In this document: positions 54,901-62,964 of the stretch, piece after piece
Layout of the letters: every line of letters starts with the position of its first letter
Numbering within the stretch: the first letter of the stretch is position 1
NCBI RefSeq assembly: GCF_002093745.1
Contig: NZ_MTSB01000009.1
Coordinates: 166,329-230,328 of the forward strand
Source: Pseudomonas graminis
GTDB taxonomy: Bacteria; Pseudomonadota; Gammaproteobacteria; Pseudomonadales; Pseudomonadaceae
Length of the DNA: 64,000 bases
Direction of reading: 5' to 3'
Program-made: the position numbers and the translations under genes
Notes under the pieces: generated by a model
Database searches by the model: none
What the model was told of the DNA's origin: nothing
What the model saw: only the letters and a program-made list of their open reading frames with translations

Positions 54901-55014
54901 GTGAGCCAGATGCTGACGCTGTTCACCACACCGGTCATCTACCTGCAACTGGAGCGGCTGTTCCATCGACGCCACCCGGCGCCCGCCGCACCGGCGCTGG
55001 CCCTGAACAAGTGA
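51910..55014 (+). CDS. RND-family efflux permease (HAE1/MdtBC-like)
   Basis: 1034 aa, a usual length for RND pumps. The first membrane helix (VATLLLTFAIVLLGVIAFPRLPIAPLPEAEFPTIQI) is followed by the periplasmic porter domain, FRQPGANIVETVDRIQREL, then TM2-6 with VAIVVAVGFVVDDAIVVVENIHRH holding the adjacent Asp pair of the proton relay. The second repeat ends IVKKNGILLVDFALQAQREQG. The IPKGFFPVQDT loop is typical. It is probably drug-exporting by proton antiport rather than heavy-metal type. Only one permease gene is present, unlike mdtBC or muxBC. Confidence 0.93.
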   Translation: MNGRGSVSAWCIDHPVATLLLTFAIVLLGVIAFPRLPIAPLPEAEFPTIQITAQLPGASPETMASSVATPLEVQFSAIPGMTQMTSSSALGSTNLTLQFTLNKSIDTAAQEVQAAINTAAGRLPADMPSLPTWRKVNPADSPVLILSVSSSLMPGTELSDVTETILARQLSQIEGVGQVYITGQQRPAIRVQAAPEKLAALGLTLADIRLAVQQTSLNLAKGALYGKDSISTLSSNDQLFKPQDYAQLIVSYKNGAPVQLKDVARVVAGSENAYVKAWSGDQQGVNIAIFRQPGANIVETVDRIQRELPRLQEMLPAAVDVSVLNDRTRTIRASLHEVELTLLIAVLLVVAVMALFLRQLSATLIVSAVLGVSLVASFAMMYLFGFSLNNLTLVAIVVAVGFVVDDAIVVVENIHRHLEAGQGMREAAIKGSGEIGFTVVSISFSLVAAFIPLLFMGGVVGRLFKEFALTATATILISVVVSLTLAPTLAALFMRAPTHNQHQKPGFGERLLASYERGLRKALAHQRLMLGIFGLTLALAVVGYILIPKGFFPVQDTAFALGTSEAAADISYPDMVEKHLQLAKIVGADPAVLAFSHSVGVSGSNQTIANGRFWISLKPRSERDVSVSEFIDRLRPKLAKVPGIVLYLRAGQDINLSSGPSRSQYQYVLKSNDGALLTTWTERLTEKLRSNPAFRDMSNDLQLGGSVTHIDIDRSAAARFGLTTADVDQALYDAFGQRQISEYQTEVNQYKVILELDAQQRGKAESLAYFYLRSPLTNEMVPLSALAKVSAPRMGPLSISHDGMFPAANLSFNLASGVALGDAVRMLDQAKNEIGMPASIIGSFQGAAQAFQSSLANQPWLILAALVAVYIILGVLYESFVHPLTIISTLPSAGIGALLLLWMMGQDFSIMALIGVVLLIGIVKKNGILLVDFALQAQREQGLSPQDAIYEACITRFRPIIMTTLAALLGALPLMLGFGVGAELRQPLGIAVVGGLLVSQMLTLFTTPVIYLQLERLFHRRHPAPAAPALALNK

Positions 55015-55024
55015 GAGTCGCCCG

Positions 55025-55702
55025 ATGCGCGTGCTGATTATCGAAGACGAGGAAAAAACCGCAGACTATCTGCGCCGGGGCCTGACCGAACAGGGCTATG
55101 CCGTGGACGTGGCCCGCGACGGCATCGAGGGCCTGCACCTGGCTCTGGAGAACGACCACGCGATCATCATTCTCGATGTGATGCTGCCAGGCCTCGACGG
55201 TTTTGGCGTGTTGCGTGCGCTGCGTGCGCGCAAGCAGACGCCGGTGATCATGCTGACCGCCCGCGAACAGGTCGATGACCGTATTCGCGGCCTGCGCGAG
55301 GGGGCCGATGACTATCTCGGAAAACCGTTTTCGTTTCTGGAGCTGGTTGCCCGCCTGCAAGCGCTGACCCGTCGCAGCGGTGGTCACGAGCCGGTGCAGA
55401 TCACGATCGCCGACCTGTGGATCGACCTGATCAGCCGCAAGGCAACCCGCGCCGGAATGCGCCTGGATCTCACTGCCAAGGAGTTTTCTCTGCTCAGCGT
55501 GCTGGCCAGACGTCAGGGCGACATCCTGTCCAAGACGTCGATTGCGGAGATGGTCTGGGACATCAATTTCGACAGCGATACCAACGTGGTCGAAGTCGCC
55601 ATCAAGCGCCTGCGCGCCAAGCTCGACGGCCCCCACGAACACAAACTGCTGCACACCATTCGCGGCATGGGCTACGTGCTGGAGAACCGCAGTGCGGGTT
55701 GA
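55025..55702 (+). CDS. OmpR/CusR-type response regulator
   Basis: 225 aa. The receiver has IIEDEEKTADYLRRGL, the phosphoacceptor Asp in ILDVMLPGLDGFGVL, Thr in MLTAREQVDD and Lys in YLGKPFSFLELVARL. The C-terminal winged helix includes LTAKEFSLLSVLARRQGDILSKTSIAEMVW, DTNVVEVAIKRLRAKLD and the HTIRGMGYVLE end. The sequence is closest in feel to the heavy-metal-responsive CopR/CusR group. It lies 10 nt after the RND gene and overlaps its kinase by 11 nt, so it likely controls this efflux operon. Confidence 0.93.
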   Translation: MRVLIIEDEEKTADYLRRGLTEQGYAVDVARDGIEGLHLALENDHAIIILDVMLPGLDGFGVLRALRARKQTPVIMLTAREQVDDRIRGLREGADDYLGKPFSFLELVARLQALTRRSGGHEPVQITIADLWIDLISRKATRAGMRLDLTAKEFSLLSVLARRQGDILSKTSIAEMVWDINFDSDTNVVEVAIKRLRAKLDGPHEHKLLHTIRGMGYVLENRSAG

Positions 55703-57056
55703 CTCCATTGCCCTGCGCCTGAGCGGGCTGTTCGCGCTGGTCGCTCTGTCAGTGTTCATGCTGATCGGCTGGGCCTTGTACCTGCAGGTCGACAAGAGCC
55801 TGGACCTGCTGCCTCGCGCCGAAGTCGATGCGCGCTACAGCGTTTTGGAATCGGCGGTGGGGCGGTATGGCAACCCGGAGCACTGGGGCAAGATCAAAGC
55901 AAAACTGAAGTTGCTCAGCGAGGAAGACAAGCGCCTGCGTTTCTGGGTGGTCAGCGAAGATCCAGCCTATGAGTTCGGCAATCCGGGGGCGGATATCCGC
56001 CGCTTCGCGTTGGGGCCGTTGGGCATGCACGACCTGAAACTGGCGGACCACCCTTTCGCCTTCAAGGTGCTGGTCAGCGAGTTTCCGGCCAAGGAGCAAC
56101 GCCCGGCACTGCGCTTTCTGACCGCCATCGACACCGAGACGTTCTGGCACACTCAACACTCGCTGCTGGTCGCGCTGATCAGTCTGGCGACAATCGGCGT
56201 TCTGCTGGCGTCGGCGCTCGGTTACTGGGTCGCGCGCATCGGCCTGCGTCCGTTGACCAGCCTCTCGCAGGAGGTCCGGAAGCTGGCGCCGCCACGTCTT
56301 TCCGGTCGCTTGCAGCTCTCGCCGCTGCCTCCCGAGCTTGAACAATTTGTTGCGTCCTTCAACTCGACGCTGGAGCGTGTCGAGCAGGCTTATTCACGCC
56401 TGGAGTCGTTCAACGCCGACGTGGCTCACGAGCTTCGCTCGCCGCTGACCAACCTGATCGGCCAGACCCAGGTGGCCCTGACCCGTGGCCGTTCTGCCGA
56501 GCATTATTTCGAGGTGCTTCAATCCAACCTCGAAGAGCTGGAGCGGCTACGCTCGATCATCAATGACATGCTGTTCCTGGCCAGCGCCGATCAGGGCACC
56601 AAAGTCCAGGCGCTGACCTGCGCGTCACTGGCTGAAGAGGTGGCCACTACCCTCGATTATCTGGATTTCATTCTGGAAGACGCGCAAGTGCGGGTGGACG
56701 TCAAAGGCGACGCCAGCGTACCTGTCGAAAAAGCTCATCTGCGCCGTGCGCTGATCAACCTGCTGCACAACGCCGTGCAGCACACCGACGCGGGCATGGT
56801 CATTTGCGTGTCTATCGAATCGCACGCCGAGTACGTCAGCATTGCCGTCAGCAATCCGGGCAGGCAAATTGCGCCGGAACATTTGCCCCGCCTGTTCGAG
56901 CGTTTTTACCGGGTCGATGCCTCGCGCAGCAACAGCGGCGCCAACCATGGACTGGGCCTGGCCATCGTCAAAGCGATTGCCTTGATGCACGGCGGCACGG
57001 TGTTTGTTAACAGCCATCAGGGCGCCAATACATTTGGTCTCCAGCTGCCTCGCTGA
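55692..57056 (+). CDS. sensor histidine kinase of the RND efflux locus (CusS-like)
   Basis: 454 aa from the GTG at 55692, which overlaps the regulator gene by 11 nt; the open frame reaches further back only as regulator shadow. TM1 (LFALVALSVFMLIGWALYLQ) and TM2 (LLVALISLATIGVLLASALGYWVA) bracket a ~140-aa periplasmic domain rich in charged residues. HAMP follows, then the phosphoacceptor box ADVAHELRSPLTNLIGQTQ and ATPase motifs LLHNAVQHTDAG and HGLGLAIVKAIALMHGG. It should sense a periplasmic signal, perhaps metal or drug stress, and signal through the preceding response regulator. Confidence 0.9.
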   Translation: MRVDSIALRLSGLFALVALSVFMLIGWALYLQVDKSLDLLPRAEVDARYSVLESAVGRYGNPEHWGKIKAKLKLLSEEDKRLRFWVVSEDPAYEFGNPGADIRRFALGPLGMHDLKLADHPFAFKVLVSEFPAKEQRPALRFLTAIDTETFWHTQHSLLVALISLATIGVLLASALGYWVARIGLRPLTSLSQEVRKLAPPRLSGRLQLSPLPPELEQFVASFNSTLERVEQAYSRLESFNADVAHELRSPLTNLIGQTQVALTRGRSAEHYFEVLQSNLEELERLRSIINDMLFLASADQGTKVQALTCASLAEEVATTLDYLDFILEDAQVRVDVKGDASVPVEKAHLRRALINLLHNAVQHTDAGMVICVSIESHAEYVSIAVSNPGRQIAPEHLPRLFERFYRVDASRSNSGANHGLGLAIVKAIALMHGGTVFVNSHQGANTFGLQLPR

Positions 57057-57071
57057 CGGGTTGCTGTACGT

Positions 57072-57136
57072 TTCTTATATATATTCATATCCCCGTCTTA
57101 TAAGAACACAGGCGGCGTGTTATATAGCCTGCTATA
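57072..57136. promoter_or_regulatory. palindrome-rich promoter region before the Cache-GGDEF gene
   Basis: This A+T-rich stretch contains three nested palindromes: TTCTTATA (57072-57079) with TATAAGAA (57099-57106), TCTTATAAGA (57096-57105), and TATAGC-CT-GCTATA (57123-57136). It lies between the kinase stop and the next ATG (57204) and probably holds the promoter and an operator. Confidence 0.4.
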
Positions 57137-57203
57137 CACTCATCCACACAAACACTTTTGATCCCGTCACGTTTCAGCACCTTTTTTGCAGGTAGAGCAA
57201 CCG

Positions 57204-58736
57204 ATGATGTTGTCTGCGTCCTCTCGGCCGGACCGGCCCCACTGGCCCCGCCCTGAGCTCATGTTGATCCTCGGCAGTTTGCTGGCGATGCTTGCCATTC
57301 TCGCCATTGTTGCCTCTTTGCTGCTCAGGGAGCGTGACGATGCTGCACAGACGGCGGCGCGTGCAGCGGCCAACATCGTGCGACTGATTGACGCAGACGT
57401 CATGCACAACGCAGAACTTTACGACTCTTCCCTGCAAGGCATGATCAGCAGTTGGCAGCGCCCCGACTTGAAGAATCTGTCACCCGAGCTCAAGCAACTT
57501 GTATTGTTTGACCGTTCCACGGCGGCCTCTTACAAGGGCGACCTGGTGTTGCTCGATAACAAGGGAGACATATTGGCTGACTCGTTGTCGATCACGCCGC
57601 GTGTCGATAACTTTTCTGACCGCTCCTACTTCAAAATCCATGCAACAGATCCTTCGACGGACCTTCACGTCAGTACCCCGTATAAAACCCGTTGGGGGTA
57701 CAAGGACTGGTGCATCAGTTTCAGCCGAAGAATTTCAGGCCCCGACGGTGAGTTTCTGGGGATTGCCAGCGCAGCCATGCGCCTGGTGTATTTCAAAAAT
57801 CTGTTCATGAGCCAGAACCTGGGCGCCGGGAGCAGCATAAATCTGATCAATGCCAATGGCATTCTCATTGTCCGCTACCCGGACCTGGACGGTCAGGATT
57901 TGATCGGCAAGGACTACAGCCACACCTCAAACTTTCAGCGCATTCTCAAGGAAGGTGATGGCAGCTTTACCGCCCTCTCCACTCAAATGAATGCAAAGCG
58001 CCTGTATACATTTTCGCGGGTTGGCAACCTTCCGCTGATCGTGGTGATCGGTCAGTCCGAGGAAGAAGTCTATGCCGTCTGGACGCGCAACGCCTGGCTG
58101 GTCGCAACGGCCACCGGCGTCTTGTGCTTCGGGATTCTATGGCTGACCTGGCTGCTGTCTCGCGAACTGCGTCGCCGACGCCGCGCCGAAGATGCGCTGG
58201 CCGACCTCGCAGCGACGGATGGCCTGACCGGACTCGACAACCGTCGCCAGCTTGACGAAGCAATGGACACCGAATGGGCACGGGCGCAACGCTCCGGCAA
58301 GCGTCTTTCGTTGCTGATGATCGATGTGGATCATTTCAAGGCGTTCAACGAGCGTCATGGGCACCAGGGCGGAGACGAGGCGCTGCGACTGATTGCGCAG
58401 ACCATTTCGTACAGCATTCGCCGACCGGGTGATCAACTGGCGCGCTATGGCGGCGAAGAGTTTGTGGTGGTCTTGCCGGAAACCGATCTGAAGGGCGCCA
58501 TGATGATTGCCGAAAACATCCGCCACTCAGTCGAAGCATTGCCGCGGTTCGCGAATGCAGAACATTCGATTACGGTCAGTATCGGAGTCGTTTCAGAGAT
58601 TGTGCGACCCGGGGACAAACTGGAATCGTTTTTCGGAATAGCCGACAAAGCGCTTTATCAGGCCAAGAACAATGGTCGCAACAGGGTTGAGCAACGCGCT
58701 GCGGCTACGGGCTCAGAGAACCTGAGTCAGGCCTGA
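57204..58736 (+). CDS. Cache-domain membrane diguanylate cyclase
   Basis: 510 aa from the ATG at 57204 with AGGTAGAG upstream. TM1 lies at residues ~20-42 and TM2 near 295-315. Between them is a double-Cache periplasmic sensor (LLDNKGDILADSLSITPRVDNFSDRSYFKIHA, FSRRISGPDGEFLGIASAAMRLVYF, NLINANGILIVRYPDLDGQDLIG). The cytoplasmic GGDEF domain has DGLTGLDNRRQLDEA, IDVDHFKAFNERHGHQGGDE, an intact GGEEF near residue 415 and an RPGD inhibitory site five residues before it. It should make c-di-GMP in response to a small periplasmic ligand. A bidirectional terminator follows. Confidence 0.93.
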   Translation: MMLSASSRPDRPHWPRPELMLILGSLLAMLAILAIVASLLLRERDDAAQTAARAAANIVRLIDADVMHNAELYDSSLQGMISSWQRPDLKNLSPELKQLVLFDRSTAASYKGDLVLLDNKGDILADSLSITPRVDNFSDRSYFKIHATDPSTDLHVSTPYKTRWGYKDWCISFSRRISGPDGEFLGIASAAMRLVYFKNLFMSQNLGAGSSINLINANGILIVRYPDLDGQDLIGKDYSHTSNFQRILKEGDGSFTALSTQMNAKRLYTFSRVGNLPLIVVIGQSEEEVYAVWTRNAWLVATATGVLCFGILWLTWLLSRELRRRRRAEDALADLAATDGLTGLDNRRQLDEAMDTEWARAQRSGKRLSLLMIDVDHFKAFNERHGHQGGDEALRLIAQTISYSIRRPGDQLARYGGEEFVVVLPETDLKGAMMIAENIRHSVEALPRFANAEHSITVSIGVVSEIVRPGDKLESFFGIADKALYQAKNNGRNRVEQRAAATGSENLSQA

Positions 58737-58755
58737 CAGGCTGAGAATAGGCATA

Positions 58756-58782
58756 AAAAACGCCAGACTGGCTGGCGTTTTT
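58756..58782. terminator. bidirectional rho-independent terminator
   Basis: AAAAACGCCAG (58756-58766), a 5-nt loop and its complement CTGGCGTTTTT (58772-58782) form a hairpin with U-runs on both strands. It separates the Cache-GGDEF gene from the convergent PA2169-type gene. Confidence 0.88.
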
Positions 58783-58804
58783 CTATTACCGCAGGAGCAT
58801 CGAA

Positions 58805-59275
58805 TTACGATGCAGCGCGGGCTGCGTTACGCAGTGCTTTGACTTCGTCGTGGTTTTTCAGAACGCCTTCGTACTGCTTTTCGATCACGGCGATCACGTC
58901 AGAGGAAACACCCTTCTCACGCGATTTCTTGATAGCGTCGGCATAGGCTTTCTTGGCGACGTCTTCGCCACGTTCCGCTTCTTCCAGCACAGCCAGGTCA
59001 TCATTGCTGGTGAAGACGGTTTTCAGCTTGACCCACGCCTGGTGCAAGTCAGCTGACATGCTGGAGGAGTCTTCTGGCTTGCCGCCCAGTTGCTTGACAT
59101 GCTGCTGCAGTTCGGTAACTGCGGCGCCAACTTCAGCAGAGCGACGTGTGAAAAACTCTTTCACCGATGCGGTCTTTGCATTTTCTGCGCTGGTGGCAAA
59201 CCCTTCTTTGCCGTCGATGCTGGTTTCGATCAGGTCATTCAGGATAGAGATCGTTTCTTTGTTGATATCAGTCAT
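58805..59275 (-). CDS. PA2169-type four-helix bundle protein (DUF2383)
   Basis: 156 aa. The four amphipathic helices are seen in KETISILNDLIETSIDGKEGFATSAEN, VKEFFTRRSAEVGAAVTELQQHVKQLG, LHQAWVKLKTVFTSNDDLAVLEEAERGEDVAKKAYADAIKK and VIAVIEKQYEGVLKNHDEVKALR. This is the ferritin-like DUF2383 fold; some members are linked to stress and biofilm in Pseudomonas. The Glu/His positions could bind metal, but the full diiron set of ferritins is not evident. It ends at the shared terminator. Confidence 0.87.
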   Translation of the reverse strand: MTDINKETISILNDLIETSIDGKEGFATSAENAKTASVKEFFTRRSAEVGAAVTELQQHVKQLGGKPEDSSSMSADLHQAWVKLKTVFTSNDDLAVLEEAERGEDVAKKAYADAIKKSREKGVSSDVIAVIEKQYEGVLKNHDEVKALRNAARAAS

Positions 59276-59492
59276 TTGATAATTTCCTAATGGCAGGTTG
59301 ATACGAAAGTGTTAGATGAATAGGTAATTGCAGGCGCCGTGCCAGTTTCTGATGCAGATATATTCAAATAAAATCAAACACTTACGAAATTTTCACATTT
59401 ATCGGGTCGTGACTTCTGCATGAACTGTCGTTTGGCCTGCATGCAGAATGCACGTATTGTGATGGGCGAAATAAATACAGAGCCGTTCATAC

Positions 59493-59732
59493 ATGAATCC
59501 CGAAAAACTCAAGCTGCTGGTCACTCAGGAAATGCCGTTCGGCAAATACAAGGGACGGCTGATTGCCGACCTGCCAGGGCATTATCTGAACTGGTTCGCA
59601 CGGGAAGGCTTTCCCAAAGGCGAACTGGGTGGCCTGCTGGCGCTGATGCAGGAAATCGATCACAACGGGCTGAGCGCGCTATTGGACCCGCTGCGGACGC
59701 GTCCACGGCAGTCATTCAAGGACAGGGGATAA
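59493..59732 (+). CDS. DUF3820 family small protein
   Basis: 79 aa. The MPFGKYKGRLIADLPGHYLNWFAREGFPKGELGGLLALMQEIDHNGL core is the DUF3820 signature. Members are annotated as putative quorum-sensing-regulated virulence factors, but the function is not established. The fold resembles the C-terminal portions of some exonucleases. The ribosome site is weak. It is followed by the terminator of the convergent eda operon. Confidence 0.82.
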   Translation: MNPEKLKLLVTQEMPFGKYKGRLIADLPGHYLNWFAREGFPKGELGGLLALMQEIDHNGLSALLDPLRTRPRQSFKDRG

Positions 59733-59770
59733 AGAAGAGGAATACGCAAAAGAAGAGAACAGTCCGGTCA

Positions 59771-59803
59771 GAAAAAATCGGTGCTCCGGACCAGGGAGCA
59801 CCG
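59771..59803 (-). terminator. terminator of the zwf-pgl-eda operon
   Basis: CGGTGCTCC (59779-59787) and GGAGCACCG (59795-59803) form a 9-bp stem with a 7-nt loop, followed on the minus strand by a U-run (A-run at 59772-59777). It lies about 80 nt after the eda stop. Confidence 0.75.
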
Positions 59804-59884
59804 CAAAGCCATACGACTTGCAACAACTTCTTTGTCAGAATCAGCCGCAACGGCTGACTCCAGAAAGTTTTTCAATCAGAACAA

Positions 59885-60559
59885 TCAGTCAAACAGCGCC
59901 AGTGCCTGAGCCGTGGCTTCCTGAATGCGGCCCCAGTCGCCGTTCTTGACCCAGGCGTTATCGATCATCCAGGTCCCGCCAACGCACATGACGTTAGGCA
60001 ACGCCATGTAACTTTTGAGGTTCTGCTCGTTGACCCCACCGGTTGGGCAGAAACGCACTTCATTGAACGGCGCACCCAAAGCCTTGATGGCCGCCACACC
60101 GCCGCTGATTTCAGCCGGGAACAACTTGAAGCGACGATAGCCCATCGCGTAGCCGATCATGATTTCCGATGCACTGCTGACGCCTGGCAGCAACGGCAGC
60201 GGGCTGTCGAGCGCGGCCTGCAAGAGTTCCTGCGTGCTGCCTGGGGTCACGATGAACTGCGAACCTGCCGCTTCGGCGTCAGCCAGCATCTTGCGGTCCA
60301 GAATAGTGCCAGCGCCCACGCAGAGTTCGGGGCGCTGCTCACGCAGAATACGGATCGCGCTCAGTCCGAACGCCGAGCGCAAGGTAATTTCCAGGGCCGT
60401 CATGCCTCCGGCAGCGAGGGCATCAGCCAACGGCAGCACGTCCTCGTCACGGGCAATGGTGATGACCGGCAAAATCTTCGCCTTGGCGCAGAGTTCATCA
60501 ATCTGGGCAATCTTGTTCGCCATGCTGTTGAGCGGCTGATTATTTTCGTGCTGTGTCAT
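59885..60559 (-). CDS. eda: KDPG/KHG aldolase
   Basis: 224 aa from the ATG at 60559 with AAGGAA upstream; the frame opens 27 nt earlier. Cleaves 2-keto-3-deoxy-6-phosphogluconate to pyruvate and glyceraldehyde-3-phosphate, the last Entner-Doudoroff step. The Glu of ALEITLRSAFG and the Schiff-base Lys of YRRFKLFPAE are present, and FCPTGGVNEQNLKSYMALPNV is the phosphate-binding loop. It is the third gene of the operon with a 17-nt gap to pgl. Confidence 0.95.
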   Translation of the reverse strand: MTQHENNQPLNSMANKIAQIDELCAKAKILPVITIARDEDVLPLADALAAGGMTALEITLRSAFGLSAIRILREQRPELCVGAGTILDRKMLADAEAAGSQFIVTPGSTQELLQAALDSPLPLLPGVSSASEIMIGYAMGYRRFKLFPAEISGGVAAIKALGAPFNEVRFCPTGGVNEQNLKSYMALPNVMCVGGTWMIDNAWVKNGDWGRIQEATAQALALFD

Positions 60560-60576
60560 GGCGACGGTTCCTTTGC

Positions 60577-61290
60577 TTATGGGCACCAGTAAATCTCGAG
60601 CGACGGGTTGAGGAAGGCACGGACCGGCATCTCGGCGAGGTCATCGCCGGCCAGCGCCGCGCGCAGGGTGTCTAATTTGGCCTGTCCGGAGACCGACAGG
60701 ATCGGCGAACGCGCTGAAGCCAGCAGGCGGCGGGTCAGGGTCAGGCGCTGATGCGGCACGCTGGGTGCGAGCATCGGCAGACAGCGGCGCGCGCCATTGA
60801 GGTCCAGCGCCTCGCTCAGGTTGGGGCTGTCGGGGAACAGCGACGCGGTGTGCCCGTCGTCGCCCATGCCCAGAATCAGTACATCGATGGGCGGCAGCTC
60901 GGCCAGCGCCTGATCGGCAACCTGTGCGGCCTCTTCAACACTGCCTGCCACGTTGTACAAGCCCAGGAACCTGGCGTTCGCCGCAGGGCCTTGCAGCAGA
61001 TGACGCTGCAGCAGACCGGCATTGCTGTCGGCGTGTTCAGTGGGAACGAAACGCTCGTCCGCCAGGCTGATGACGACTTTCGACCACTCCAACGGCTGTG
61101 CCGCCAGGCTCTGGAAAAACGCCACCGGGCTGCGTCCGCCAGACACCACCAGCGTGGCCAGACCGTTTTCGCTGATCGCCTGTTTCAGGCGCTCGGCTAC
61201 ATTGCCGGCCAGCGCATCGGCCAGTTGTTGAGGGGTGTCGAATTCACGCGCTACCAGCCCTGCTGGCAGCTCAAGGTCACATATCGCCAT
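60577..61290 (-). CDS. pgl: 6-phosphogluconolactonase
   Basis: 237 aa. Hydrolyses 6-phosphogluconolactone made by Zwf. The NagB/Pgl fold shows [44 protein letters not shown] and [21 protein letters not shown], with the acidic [10 protein letters not shown] active-site motif. Its start overlaps the zwf stop by 14 nt. Short (DevB-type), in contrast to the longer YbhE-type. Confidence 0.95.
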   Translation of the reverse strand: MAICDLELPAGLVAREFDTPQQLADALAGNVAERLKQAISENGLATLVVSGGRSPVAFFQSLAAQPLEWSKVVISLADERFVPTEHADSNAGLLQRHLLQGPAANARFLGLYNVAGSVEEAAQVADQALAELPPIDVLILGMGDDGHTASLFPDSPNLSEALDLNGARRCLPMLAPSVPHQRLTLTRRLLASARSPILSVSGQAKLDTLRAALAGDDLAEMPVRAFLNPSLEIYWCP

Positions 61291-62746
61291 ACCAGGATCT
61301 CCCGTCGCGAGTAATCAGGGCAATGGAGCTCATTGGCCCCCAGGTTCCAGCCGGGTAAGGCTTGGGCGCATCGCCCGCCTTCTTCCAGCCTGCGATCAAC
61401 TGATCACACCATTGCCAGGCGTACTCGATTTCATCTTTGCGGACAAACAGGTTCTGATTGCCACGCATGACTTCCAGCAACAACCGCTCATACGCATCGG
61501 GGACGCGAGCACTGCGGTAGGTGTCGGAAAAATTCAGTTGCAAGGGGCCGCTGCGCAACTGCATGCCTTTGTCCAGGCCCTGATCCTTGGTCATCACCTG
61601 CAGGGAAATGCCTTCGTCAGGTTGCAAGCGGATGATCAGCCGGTTGCTGATCTGCAAACGCTGCTCAGGGGCAAAGATGTAGTGCGGCGGCTCTTTGAAG
61701 TGGATCACGATCTGCGACAGCTTCTGCGGCATGCGCTTGCCGGTACGCAGGTAGAACGGTGTGCCTGACCAGCGCCAGTTGCGGATGTCGGCACGCAACG
61801 CGACGAAGGTTTCGGTATCGCTCTGGGTATTGGAATTTTCTTCTTCCAGGTAACCCGGCACTGCTTTGCCTTCGCTGTAACCGGAGGTGTACTGACCACG
61901 CACCACCTGAGTTGCCAGACGCTCAGGCGTGAACGGCGCCAGCGCCTTGAGCACCTTGACCTTCTCATCACGGATGCTGTCGGCCGACAGGTCGCTGGGC
62001 GGGTCCATCGCAATCAGGCAAAGCAGTTGCAGCAGGTGGTTCTGAATCATGTCGCGCAGTTGGCCCGCCTGATCGAAGTAGCCCCAACGGCCCTCGATAC
62101 CGACCTTTTCGGCCACCGTGATTTCCACGTGCGAAATGTGATTCTGATTCCACTGGGTTTCGAACAGGCTGTTGGCAAAACGCAGGGCAATGAGGTTCTG
62201 TACCGTGTCCTTGCCCAGATAATGGTCAATGCGATAGACGCGGTTTTCCGGGAAAAACTGGGCAACGGCGTCGTTGACCCGACGCGAAGAAGCCAGGTCA
62301 TGGCCGATGGGTTTTTCCAGCACGGCACGCGTGCGCTCAGCCAGGTTCACCGACGCCAGGTTTTCGCAGATCGCGCCATACACCGAGGCCGGCGTGGCGA
62401 AGTAAGCGATCAGGGTCTCGGCATTGCCGACGCGCTCGGCCAGTGCCACGTAATCCTCAGCCTTGAGGAAGTCGACATGCAGGTAGCTGAGGCGCGCCAG
62501 AAAGCGCTGGGCGTTTTCGGCCTCGAGCTCCGCTTCGGGAATGAAGCGACGCATGGATTTTTCGATATACGCCAGATGCGACTGTTCGTCGCCCGGCTCA
62601 CGTGCCAAGGCAAGAATTCGTGTGTCTTCATGCAGCAGTCCAGCGCGATCAAGCTGATAAAGAGCCGGGAACAGCTTGCGTACCGCCAGGTCCCCCAGGG
62701 CACCAAACAGGGCAAATGTACACGGTTCAACCGTAATCAAGGGCAT
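61277..62746 (-). CDS. zwf: glucose-6-phosphate 1-dehydrogenase
   Basis: 489 aa. Oxidises glucose-6-phosphate with NAD(P)+. The dinucleotide site is [19 protein letters not shown] (GALGDL replaces the more usual GASGDL, as in other pseudomonad Zwf proteins), the catalytic site is [13 protein letters not shown] and the KPIGHDL segment carries another substrate residue. It is first in the zwf-pgl-eda operon and is divergent from hexR, which represses it. A palindrome (62812-62827) in the shared 218-nt gap is the best operator candidate. Confidence 0.96.
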   Translation of the reverse strand: MPLITVEPCTFALFGALGDLAVRKLFPALYQLDRAGLLHEDTRILALAREPGDEQSHLAYIEKSMRRFIPEAELEAENAQRFLARLSYLHVDFLKAEDYVALAERVGNAETLIAYFATPASVYGAICENLASVNLAERTRAVLEKPIGHDLASSRRVNDAVAQFFPENRVYRIDHYLGKDTVQNLIALRFANSLFETQWNQNHISHVEITVAEKVGIEGRWGYFDQAGQLRDMIQNHLLQLLCLIAMDPPSDLSADSIRDEKVKVLKALAPFTPERLATQVVRGQYTSGYSEGKAVPGYLEEENSNTQSDTETFVALRADIRNWRWSGTPFYLRTGKRMPQKLSQIVIHFKEPPHYIFAPEQRLQISNRLIIRLQPDEGISLQVMTKDQGLDKGMQLRSGPLQLNFSDTYRSARVPDAYERLLLEVMRGNQNLFVRKDEIEYAWQWCDQLIAGWKKAGDAPKPYPAGTWGPMSSIALITRDGRSWYGDM

Positions 62747-62810
62747 AATGTTGGTTCTTTTATCAAGTTAGGCTACAAATACCTTTTTTAAAGGCGTTAC
62801 TCAAGGCCAT

Positions 62811-62828
62811 ATGTAGTAATAACCACAA
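62811..62828. promoter_or_regulatory. candidate HexR operator between zwf and hexR
   Basis: TGTAGTAATAACCACA (62812-62827) is an inverted repeat (TGTAGT / ACCACA, one mismatch, 4-nt centre). Its outer ATGT/ACAA ends resemble the TTGT-N-ACAA type of site described for HexR. It lies between the divergent zwf and hexR genes. Confidence 0.5.
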
Positions 62829-62964
62829 CATTCTGCCTGAAAGCATATTCCAGTGGTGATCAACACAGGCCCTCAGTACGATAGGCCACCTTTGCTACAG
62901 GCTAAAGGGCTAATAAAAGCTCAGGCCAAAACCGTTGGTGAATCAGCCCCGACAAGGACTTTGA

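Noticed and set aside
62690..62746. Possible defect in the Zwf dinucleotide motif (GALGDL instead of GASGDL)
   Set aside because: As I recall, the same form occurs in other pseudomonad Zwf proteins, and the rest of the enzyme is intact.
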